From: Paraphaeosphaeria minitans
Taxonomy: Eukaryota > Ascomycota > Dothideomycetes > Pleosporales > Didymosphaeriaceae
Length of the DNA: 64,000 nt
Reading direction: 5' to 3'
NCBI GenBank assembly: GCA_015832175.1
Contig: WJXW01000004.1
Coordinates: forward strand, 3,968,001 to 4,032,000
Under the pieces are notes generated by a model. The model had not been told where the DNA came from, made no database searches, and saw nothing but the letters and a program-made list of their open reading frames with translations. Of this stretch, positions 44,796 to 53,177 are shown in pieces (the first letter of the stretch is position 1; each line of letters opens with the position of its first letter). Both the position numbers and the translations under genes were made by a program.

Positions 44796-45717
44796 CTAAT
44801 CAAGCTCCTTAGCAAGGGGCGGGGCGCTTGTGCAAAGCACGAAGCTGACCTCGGTGCCTTCCTCGTAGCTAGGGCATGTTCCAACCGGCTCCCCCAAGCC
44901 CCATTTCTGCACGGGCTGGTCGATGTAATACGCGCCTTGGGCGTCATGTCTGCGTCCCCTTCAGCCGTCGCTCCGTCCCCCCGACCAAGGAAAGAAAACT
45001 CACATGCACATCTCGCGTCGCCCACACAGCATCTCCTTGCACCCGCGCGTCCCCGTGATCTGCAGCCCAGCACCCCACGCCGGACATCCCTCGGCGTTGC
45101 CCCGCCGGTACGCAATGTCCCTGGCGCAGTCCACGAAGGAGACGTCGTAGTAGAGCAGCCCCTTGCGCGTCGAGTACTCGAACTGCACCTGGTTGCCACC
45201 GACGCCGCCGACCAGGCTGTCCGTCTGCGAGAGCTTGTACGTCACGCCGCAGTTGTCGGTACAGGTTGCGTTGCCTGGGAGGCGGTAGCTGTCGATGATG
45301 GTGTATGTTTCTTTGGAGCGCGCGGGGAGGGATCGCTTTAAGGCTTCGTGGGACTCCCAGGCTTCCCTGTGCGCAGGGGATGAGTGGGGTGAGCAGGGTG
45401 AGCAGGGTTGGGGCTCTGTGTTGCTTCGGGAGCGATTGTGCAGTACTAGGCTTTTTGGCCCGGTACTGCTGTATGCTCGGGGACTATGGGCTGGGGGAGT
45501 GGGTAGATGGGAAGGCGTACCAGATGTAGACGGGGTGGGCACAGCGGTTGATGATGGCAGCCGTGCCGACCTTGTCTGGCTTGTTCGGTTGAGTCTCGGT
45601 CGGGGGAGGTGCGGTGGTGTTGCCGACGAACCACATGGCTCGATTGTGGTAGCCAGCGTCGGCAGAGGCGTACTCGAAGAGGGCAAGGAAGAGGGAGATC
45701 AGGTTGAGGACCCCCAT
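44796..45717 (-). CDS. Secreted Bys1/thaumatin-like protein
   Basis: Exons 45717-45521, 45366-45004 and 44949-44796 (introns 154 and 54 nt) give 237 residues. A signal peptide (MGVLNLISLFLALFEYASADA) is followed by the domain opening AAIINRCAHPVYIW, the core NQVQFEYS...GLLYYDVSFVDCARD, and a Cys-rich second half (CPAWGAGLQITGTRGC, CGRREMC...GTCPSYEEG). The beta-sandwich pattern 'N-C-x-x-P-V-Y-x-W ... Q-F-E-Y ... Y-D-x-S' is that of the fungal Bys1 (yeast-phase-specific) family, distantly thaumatin-like. It has more cysteines than typical Bys1. Introns were placed by frame restoration with good splice sites. An ATG at 45861 would precede the signal peptide by 48 residues and is less likely. 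Function in the family is unknown. Confidence 0.72.
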
Positions 45718-46248
45718 CTTGACTGGTCGAACGATGAAAAGAAAGTGTGGGATGGAAAGAGAGGCTATGAAAGAGGAGAAGTTGGAAGAAGTGTGAGTAG
45801 TTGACACAGAGGGACGAGCTACTGAGGAACTGGGGAAAGAACGGCCGGCTTCCATGGGCATGGTCTTTTACTTCTGTGCTGTCGAGTCGCGCGCTATAAT
45901 TCGGGTAAGAGTGAAGGTCGGTAGTGATGTAAAGGTATGAAATGCAACCCATGCGTCGGATGATTACCCTGTGTCACTTCTGGATAAAGATACACACGCG
46001 AGGAAGGTGACATCCTTCGAGGGGAAGCTAACAGCTTATCGAGGTATGTAGTACTGTTTGCACCGTTTGATCTTGCTCTGCCATAGTCGTAGACGCAACC
46101 ATTTTCGAGCCGACTGAGGCTGCTACTGTTCGAAAGTTTTGACATTGTTAATACAAATGCCGCAGTACAACTGGTTTATATAGTGCCCACACTGAACATA
46201 AGTCTGCACCTAATTTTAAGCTGGCGCCGAACTCACGACCTACCTACG
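45718..46248. other. Intergenic
   Basis: 5' flank of the Bys1-like gene and end of the deacetylase remnant; no gene seen. Confidence 0.5.
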
Positions 46249-47141
46249 CTAGCATGGACTTGGACTTGGATTTGGATTTGGATTTGGATTTGGATTGGAT
46301 TTGCCCCTCACGATTGAGACATCCGCACCCCCTTCTTCCATACCGACACCGTTCAACTTCCCACTCTTGAATTCATCGACAATTCGCTCCATCGTGACCC
46401 ATTCGACCGCCTCGTGTCCACCAAGCCACTCAATCAGCTTCTCCTGCAGCAGCACCACTTGCGGCTTCCCACTGACCTACGGATGAATACTGATCGGGAA
46501 CACAAAGCTGCCTTCCTCGGGACACTCGCGAGCGGTAAAAGTACTCAAACTGCTCTTTCCAAAGCCTCTCAACGACGGCGCTGTGTCCACGATTCCGTGC
46601 GTCGAAGCCCGGGAGAGCGAGAGCTGGAACGGAGGCCAGTCGTCCAGATGCCAGTTTGCAGGGATCTCGACCATGGAGGATGGCGTGAGCGTGCTCGTGG
46701 GGGGCATCCAGTGGGAGGCGGGTTCGGAGACGTCGGTCTTGGTGTGCGTGGAGAGGGAGGAGTCGGGGACGTAGGAAGGCTGCGAGTCGTGGTGCATGAA
46801 CGAGTGGTCGTACTCCTGCCCGACTGTCAGCACACCGAACGCGTTGTTCGCCTGGGCCGCAACCACAGCATACGATTCCAAGCTCCTCCAGCAGCTTCAC
46901 CGTCTTCTTGCTTGCGCTCCAGGCCGGCGCTGTCCAGGCCCTGGGCCGCTTCCCGGTGATCTCCGTCAGGTCGTTGATGCTCTTCCTCCAGCACATCTCG
47001 CTGCGGCTGCTGCTGCTGCTCGCTCAGCGTAGACACGAGTTCGTGCGTGTACCCATGCAGCCTGATCTCGTGGCCCTTGTCCACGATCGTGCGGATCTGA
47101 GCTGGGAACGATTCCGCTGAGTGCGCGGGCGTGAACCACGT
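46249..47141 (-). pseudogene. Polysaccharide deacetylase (NodB-type) pseudogene, 5' truncated with frameshifts and a stop
   Basis: Read on the minus strand, the order of a fungal polysaccharide deacetylase is intact: TWFTPAHSAESF, GHEIRLHGYTHE (metal-binding H-x3-H motif), ITGKRPRAWTAPAWS, a 58-nt intron (GTATGC...GGGCAG), EYDHSFMHHDSQPSYVPD, WHLDDWPPFQ, LWKEQFEYFY, SFVFPISIHP, then LIEWLGGHEAVEWVTM. It is broken in at least four places: a 1-nt insertion after the DVL codons near 46999; a 2-nt insertion after GIVDTA near 46589; a 4-nt insertion after EYFYR near 46534; and a TAG where the family has Gln right after ISIHP. The first coding segment with the catalytic Asp motif is missing upstream of the acceptor at 47142. 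Family members deacetylate chitin or peptidoglycan; this copy is dead. Confidence 0.8.
46258..46301. repeat. (TTGGAT/TTGGAC)n hexanucleotide run
   Basis: Seven tandem hexamers at the 3' end of the deacetylase remnant; on the minus strand they read as Asn-Pro repeats. Confidence 0.9.
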
Positions 47142-47391
47142 CTACCTTGCGACTCTCCAGGGCTACCTCTCTACCTAGCTGGTGGGTAGAGTTAATGGGT
47201 ACCTAGCTCAATGACGGGAAGGATGAAAGTTTGCGGGGCGCGATCCGCGACGGAGTTGGGCGCTGAGGGGGCGCAATGGTGGGGTAGGTAGGTAGGAAGG
47301 TAGGAAGATAAGCACGCAACGTCTTTGCTTCCAGTACAATGGCACCGAATGCCTTCAATTCTGTTTTGACGGCATCTAGGAAGAAGTAAAG

Positions 47392-48731
47392 ATGCTGTTC
47401 GTTGAATGCCAAGGACAGCCTTACGAAGTATGTACGGTAACCTACCTACATCTACCTACCTACTTACCTACCTACTTACCTACTTACTTACCTACACCTA
47501 CATGCCTATACCTACGTCCCAGTCAACATTGGAGGACCTGTATCTACCTGTCTACCACGTGAAACTGCACTCCGGCATTGCTAACGCGATTACAGATTGG
47601 CCACCAACATGGTGCTGCAGCGAAGACCGAGATAGATCGCTGCATCCGTTTCTACGCCGATCTCTTCAGAAAGAATTGCAAGCAAGAATGGCCCGAGGTG
47701 CGCCAGCACGCAGCGGCGTTTGAGAAAACATCAAAGGAGAAGTGGCCGGCTTATCACGAGGAAATGCGAGGGATAGCCGACGGATCAGGACGGCATCTCC
47801 TCGACATCGTTGCCATCAATGTCCGGACCGAGATCAACTTTGGCATGTTCAGTGACGGGTGCACGGCGCTATCTTGGCAAACGGAGGAGAGAGCCTACCT
47901 CGCTCAGAACTGGGATGTGAGTTGGAGACGCGGACTGTACCTACCTACCTACCTACCTACCTACCTACCTACCTACCTACCTACCTACCTACCTACCTAC
48001 CTGCCTACCTACCTACCTGCATACGTCTACCTACCCCGAAAAACAGCGACTAACGCCCCGTGCAGTGGATGGACGCACAGAAACAGAACCTCATCATCAC
48101 CAAGATCACCCAAGCCGGCAAGCCCACCATCGTCCAGGTGACCGAGGCAGGCATCATCGGCAAGATCGGATTCAACAGCTCCGGCGTCGGCACCCTGCTC
48201 AATGCGATCAAAGCACGCGGCACAGACGCTTCACGCATGCCCGTTCACCTGGGCTTGCGCGCCGCACTGGAGAGCAGCAGCGCGCGGGAAGCGGTGCAGA
48301 AGCTCCAAAGCCACGGCATGGCTGCCTCGGCGCACATTCTCATCTCGGACGGTGCACACGCCGTGGGCCTCGAGTTCACAAAGTCGACGTTCGCGCACTG
48401 CACTGCGGACGGCCGGGGCCGCATCGCTCATGCGAACCATTTCCTGCTTGCGCACCCTGGCGAGGTTGACACGGTGTGGTTGAAGGACTCATTCGTGCGC
48501 GTGAAGACGATGACAGAGAACACGGACAAGCTGGGGAGTGAGCCCAGCTGGGAGGACGTCAGCCGGCTGTTCGAGGACGAGCATGGGTTTCCGTATGCGA
48601 TATGCCGCCAGGGACAGGACGGGGGCAGCACGACTTTGTTCAACATGGTCATGGATTTGAAGGCGAAGAAGGGCGTGGTGAGGCTGGGAAGGCCGACGCA
48701 AGCTGAAGAGACGGTAGCGCTGGAGCTGTAG
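47392..48731 (+). CDS. Penicillin acyltransferase-like Ntn hydrolase (peptidase C45 family)
   Basis: Exons 47392-47427, 47596-47916 and 48066-48731 give 340 residues. Exon 1 encodes only MLFVECQGQPYE, which joins IGHQHGAAAKTEIDRC, the start of C45 proteins. The proenzyme cleavage site is visible as FSDGCTALSW: Gly100-Cys101 would be the autoproteolytic bond, with Cys101 as N-terminal nucleophile of the beta subunit (Gly102-Cys103 in the Penicillium isopenicillin N acyltransferase). Also conserved are AQNWDWM across intron 2, IGFNSSGVG and AHANHFLL. There is no obvious C-terminal peroxisome signal (ends VALEL), so it is probably not a beta-lactam pathway enzyme; most fungal relatives have unknown amide substrates. 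Both introns (168 and 149 nt) are long for this locus because they contain CTAC microsatellites. Neighbour: a divergent, dead polysaccharide deacetylase. Confidence 0.88.
47438..47516. repeat. CTAC-rich microsatellite in intron 1 of the C45 gene
   Basis: Imperfect CTAC/TTAC tetramers over about 75 bp inside intron 47428-47595. Confidence 0.9.
47938..48036. repeat. (CTAC)n microsatellite in intron 2 of the C45 gene
   Basis: About 23 nearly perfect CTAC tetramers inside intron 47917-48065. Confidence 0.95.
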
Positions 48732-49190
48732 GCTGGACTTTGGACTTCAGTCGCTAGGTAATGACGCATATAACGTTGGTTGGCCTAGATCATGATACGA
48801 ATGGGACTTGGACACAAGCATTGCGACGACCGGAGCTCGCACAGAGCATCCCCCGATCGACCTTGAGGCGATCCGATGGTAGCCACCTATTAAACCGAGG
48901 TCGAATGGCTCCAGCACATGCAGCATCGCCTCACCACGATTGCGTCACGAGAGAAATTCCAAGTGGTGGTGGTGGTGGTGTAGACGATGACATGTTGTCA
49001 ATGTATTGGTGTTTAAAAATTAAGTACTATCAAGGAATGACCTGGTAAGTAGACGCGCTACTATAAACTCCACCGCTATGCTGTTCGTCCTGTGACTCTT
49101 TCTGGGTTGATTCGATAACATAACCCCCGCTCTTCTCCGCTTTCGTACCCTGGCACACCCTGTGTCGTAAAGATCGTGATTTCGTTTCCT
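48732..49190. other. Intergenic between convergent genes
   Basis: 3' flanks of the C45 gene and cerato-platanin. Contains a (GGT)5 run near 48963. No gene seen. Confidence 0.5.
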
Positions 49191-49598
49191 CTACAGGCCG
49201 CACTTATTCAGGGCGACCTGGGCGTACTGAGCATCCACGCGGCCGAGCTGGGTGGCCTGGTTGTTGGTGAGGGCATCGAGACCCTTCTTGTTGATGTTGA
49301 AGCCAGCAGCGGTGTGGTCGATGGCGAGGACGTAGATGGTCTTGCCCTTGTAGGTCAGGCTGTAGCAGGTGCCGCACTGGGCGCTGTTCCAGCCTGCAAT
49401 GCCTTGGTAGCCACCATAGTAAGGAGTTTTGATGCTCCCTTGCGTCTGCCAGCCGTACTTGGTGATGAGGCCATTAGCGCCGTCGGAGCAGGACACAGCC
49501 GTCATGGCTCGGCCGGTGTCATCGTAGCCCGTGTCGTATGAAACAGTGATGGCGGAAGCGAGCGAGGCGAAGCCAAGAGCGAGAGCGGATAATTTCAT
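49191..49598 (-). CDS. Cerato-platanin family protein
   Basis: Intronless, 135 residues. Signal peptide [16 protein letters not shown], then the canonical single-domain fold: [21 protein letters not shown], the family core [34 protein letters not shown] and the C-terminal LNKCG. All four conserved cysteines are present. These small secreted proteins have an expansin-like double-psi beta-barrel, bind chitin oligomers and self-assemble; in plant-associated fungi they can act as elicitors. Length and cysteine spacing are normal, so it looks intact. Confidence 0.96.
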   Translation of the reverse strand: MKLSALALGFASLASAITVSYDTGYDDTGRAMTAVSCSDGANGLITKYGWQTQGSIKTPYYGGYQGIAGWNSAQCGTCYSLTYKGKTIYVLAIDHTAAGFNINKKGLDALTNNQATQLGRVDAQYAQVALNKCGL

Positions 49599-51389
49599 GA
49601 TGTCGTCGGGGTTTGACTGTGGTGGAGCGTCTGGAATGTTTATACAGGCGGTTTATAGAACGAGAGTTTGGAGAAACTGTTGCTGGAGTGAGATGCTGGG
49701 GAGCTGATGATGAGTTTTCTGTTACGGACGAGACCTTCCACTTTATAGTCAATCGTTTGTAATCTGGTCCTGGTCTGTACTTGGAGCCCGTGAGCATCCA
49801 TTGAGCTGGCAACAATCGATACTGGATCAACAGGCGACGGAGCATTCTTTCGCTGAGCCTAAGCCGGAAGCAGGTTGAAGGGGGTGTGCAGGTGACCCTG
49901 TATAGTGGCACTCGGAAGCTAAGGGATGTAGGTGAGCTCATAGCTTGTAGAATAGATGCAGGTAGTGCGGGGACATAGCCCCATTTCGGTCATGTTTGGG
50001 ATTATTTTTGGCGTGTCCTGCCCGGGACCGGCTGGCCTGTCATGCTTTTGGTGGAATAGGTGAGCAAATAGGCCGAGGCTAGCGGCTGCTTACCTGGGCG
50101 GAGCCTCAATGGGCAACCTGCGACAGCGATCAATAAACATTGCCCTGCGTTTAGGACCGTTGCAGGTGGTTTGCTGGGGCTTGCATCGACTGACGATTGA
50201 GGCAGACGGACTGTCAATACAGCACGGGCAAGGTAGCATGCGGAGCACATCGGAAGCGTACAGTCGTCTACCTACAGCTGTCGTGGGAGCTCCAGAAATG
50301 CGATCAGCGACTGATGTGCATTCCAGCGTTCTCTAGCATCGACATAGTCATCCTTCTGGGTTGATAGGTAGTCCAAGGGTCTGTTTTCGCTGGTTGCGCA
50401 CGTCGTGCTTCGTCGATTCCAGCTTCCACGGCACGGCATTAGCGTTGTGATGGGAGTCCAGCTTCACCGCTGCGAACACGTTCTCCTCTTTCATCGGTTG
50501 CAGTAGAAGCTCAGATACTGGATAGCACGAGAGAGTGCCGAGTCGAGCAATGTCGAAGTGCCTCTCCCGGACTGTCGAGGTGACGATGCATGGGCTGACT
50601 GCACAGCCGCAAAGACGACATGGACGTGGAGCGGTGCCATCGGCACGGTGATGGCCTGGCGATGGCCTGGCGATGGCCTGGCCCTAGGATAGGCCTGCGC
50701 GCTGCGGTGAAGGAGAGGATGAAGGAGTGCCGTGTTGGTAGAGGCTGGGGAGGTTGCCGACTTAGGTACTAGGAAACACGTCGACGAAACGTCTTCGACC
50801 CGTCTGCATCAGTGCATCCCAGGTCAGAGGCTTTGGATCAATTCATCAAATCATGGCTTCAAGTCTGTCACGGCGAGCGGAGAGTTTGGCGGAAGGGAGG
50901 CGGAGGCGGAGGCCCACCCAGAATGGGCCCGTGCGTAGCCTCACAACCGTTTCATCGATTCGCAACCGCGCTCCTCAGGTTTCATCCCCTATAAAGAAAC
51001 ACCACTTCTAGGCCTACTCGTCCCACAGGTAATCTACCAGCCGCAGTGGCTGAAATCCCTGCTAGGTTTAGCTTTGACTTCCGCATACAGTCGTGAGCCG
51101 CTGGCAGTACCTGGCTTCGCGACATGTCAGGTCGCAGCTGTGTTCCGTCACGACTCCTCCACCACCAGCCCCCAACGCCCGTATGCATCTTCCAGCCGCT
51201 GTGTTTCAATCCATCGCCGTATATAATGGCCTCAAATGCGCTCAGTGACTTTCTCCCTCAGGCAGGTCCAGGATTTCTTTCTCAACACCATTCGACTCCA
51301 ACCATCTCACTTCTTTTATTCCAAAACCCCCTAATATTCACTTTCGTCACCCAAACGAGCTAGTCTCTCCCCTTCAAACTCCAATCATA
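49599..51389. other. Intergenic, 1.8 kb without a supported gene
   Basis: Upstream of both cerato-platanin and the cupredoxin gene. Contains a (GATGGCCTGGC)3 repeat at about 50650-50682. No signal peptide or conserved motif was found in the short open frames. Confidence 0.5.
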
Positions 51390-51977
51390 ATGCGTTTCTC
51401 ACTCTTCACCGCCGCTACCGTCGCTCTTGCCGGCTCCGCTGCCGCCGTCGACCATCTCGTTGTCGTCGGCAACGGCACCCTTACCTTCGAGCCCGCCAAC
51501 CTTACCGCTGCCGAGGGCGACACCGTCACCTTCAAGTTCTGGCCCAAGAGCCACTCGGTCGCTCAGGCTGCTTTCGCTTCGCCTTGCACACCCATGCCCA
51601 AAGGCTTCTGGTCCGGTTTCATCCCCAGCGAGAAGGGCGCCGCCATGGAGACATTCAAGATCGACATCACCAACGCTTCGCAGCCGCTCTGGTACTACTG
51701 CTCCCGCGCAGACCACTGCCAGGAGGGCATGGTCGGTGTCATCAACGCACCCAAGAGCGGCCAGAAGACCCTCGCTGCTTTCACCGAAGCCGCCAAGAAT
51801 GCCACCAACAACACCTCGCCCGTCTCCACCGCTGGCACAGGAGGCATGCTCATGAACGGCACGAAGGGCATGGGTGGTAACGGCACCGCGGAACAGGGCG
51901 CTGCCTCGATGATGTCGGCGAGCAACGGCGCCCTCTTCACCGTGGCTCTCGGCATGGCCGCTTCCTTCATGCTATAA
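51390..51977 (+). CDS. Extracellular GPI-type cupredoxin
   Basis: Intronless, 195 residues. Signal peptide MRFSLFTAATVALAGSAAA; a cupredoxin domain of about 110 residues; a Thr/Ser/Asn/Gly-rich stalk with several N-glycosylation sites (NATNNTS, NGTKG, NGTAE); and a C-terminal hydrophobic segment ending FMLstop with a small-residue omega site, as in GPI anchors. Type 1 copper ligands are all visible: His55 in KSHSVA, Cys104 in WYYCSRADHC, His109 and Met114. Cys66 and Cys110 could form the usual disulfide. Such proteins are common in ascomycetes ('serine-rich/cupredoxin' surface proteins) with poorly known roles in copper binding or redox at the wall. Confidence 0.93.
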   Translation: MRFSLFTAATVALAGSAAAVDHLVVVGNGTLTFEPANLTAAEGDTVTFKFWPKSHSVAQAAFASPCTPMPKGFWSGFIPSEKGAAMETFKIDITNASQPLWYYCSRADHCQEGMVGVINAPKSGQKTLAAFTEAAKNATNNTSPVSTAGTGGMLMNGTKGMGGNGTAEQGAASMMSASNGALFTVALGMAASFML

Positions 51978-52291
51978 GCACCATCATATCTCGATACTAG
52001 CGAAAGGATACCCGGGCACACAGGCTCAGACGGAAGGACACGACGAAGAAACACGATTGGAGGAGAGAGCGACAAGGCAGGATCCGGAATCCGAGACTCG
52101 GGCATCAGGTGACGGTCTGCGCGTGTACCAGCTGCCAGACGGACAAAAGGTTCAAGTGGGATGGTCTCTTGGATGTGGATAGTATTGACAGTCTTCAAAA
52201 TGAAATCTCAATTCAAAACTCCATGCTATGCCCCCCCCGGCTCTGCAGTAAACCTACAAGGCCCCATGTGCTCCGTTCACGACCTCGCCAT
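51978..52291. other. Intergenic between convergent genes
   Basis: 3' flanks of the cupredoxin gene and the cysteine-module precursor gene. No gene seen. Confidence 0.5.
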
Positions 52292-52700
52292 CTAACAGCC
52301 CTCGTGCCACGTGACGTTGCAGTCTACATCGATGTGTATCGTTAGTACGTGTTTACAGCGTAACCAGTCATGCTTGCCACCTACCACCTGGAACCGGCGC
52401 AGGCTCCCTCTTGCAGTTCGCGTGCGGGTTCGAGCCGCAGTCTACACCAATCCGTCAGAGTGCTGGTCAGCCCCCAAAGAGTGCAAGGACAACGTACCGA
52501 CAGGCTCGGGCTCGGGGACAGCCACGCGCTTGCAGATGGAATGCGGGTTGGGACCGCAGTCTGTTGTACGTAGCACGTATTAGTTTGTAGACTGCAGGCG
52601 GGTGCAACGCATCGGGTTACATACCACTGGGGTTGGGGATGGCAACGGCGAGAGCAGCAGTCGCTAGGGCGAAGCCGGTGATGAGCTGTGTGAACTTCAT
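52292..52700 (-). CDS. Small secreted precursor with three D-C-x4-H-x2-C modules, one per exon
   Basis: Four exons: 52700-52625, 52560-52498, 52441-52385 and 52323-52292 (introns 64, 56 and 61 nt, donors GTATGT, GTACGT and GTAGGT, all phase 1); 75 residues. Exon 1 is a signal peptide ending IPNPS. Each later exon begins with the split Asp codon of one module: DCGPNPHSIC, DCGSNPHANC, DCNVTWHEGC. The first two modules are followed directly by a dibasic KR and a Pro-rich linker (VAVPEPEPV, EPAPVPG). The third ends at the stop codon. Intron 3 has a textbook CTAAC branch site 28 nt before its acceptor. If intron 3 were unspliced, the protein would end after the second module and a few residues. 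Kex2-type cleavage could release ten-residue disulfide-closed peptides. Alternatives: an alpha-pheromone-like precursor, or an effector. No family recognised. Confidence 0.75.
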
Positions 52701-52787
52701 GGCGACGTGATGATTTCCAACTTGGCGAGTGGGACGGAGATGTACTTGTAGACGGATTGCGACCGTTGCTACATTGTCCCGCGTACT

Positions 52788-52797
52788 CCTTTTTATA
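52788..52797 (-). promoter_or_regulatory. TATA box of the cysteine-module precursor gene
   Basis: TATAAAAAGG on the minus strand, about 90 bp upstream of the ATG at 52700. A TATA this clean is unusual in this window and suggests strongly regulated expression. Confidence 0.6.
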
Positions 52798-53177
52798 CTG
52801 CCTCCCCAACACCTTTCGCCTGTTCGGGGTTGTTGGCCTACAGTTTAGACCCGGCCGCCAGATATTCGGTTCTGACCCTCCACCCCTGTTTAGGCAGGTA
52901 GAGGATCCCTAGCTCACCAAGCGAATACACCGAAGCGATGACGTTAGATGGCAGTTGTGCGATTGGAGGAGTCTAACTTCTATCAAGCAACGGACGGGCG
53001 TGCAACAAGCTCTAGCCAAGTCCCAGGCCGTAGTCTTGATGCTTCGAGAAGGTGAGCTTGCTACGGCCGGTGGAGGGGACACGCGTGGGGTTCGTACGAA
53101 ACCCCAGTCGAGCATAGCAAGAGGAAGATTCTCACGGTCGACACCTGGTCTATTCCGAGTTCGAACGCGCTTGCTTA
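52798..53177. other. Intergenic
   Basis: 5' flank of the precursor gene and 3' flank of the permease; no gene seen. Confidence 0.5.

Noticed and set aside
44796..52700. Secondary-metabolite or effector gene cluster from 44.8 to 52.7 kb
   Set aside because: Several secreted proteins are near one another, but there is no backbone synthase, tailoring enzymes, or shared regulatory motif; proximity alone is not enough.
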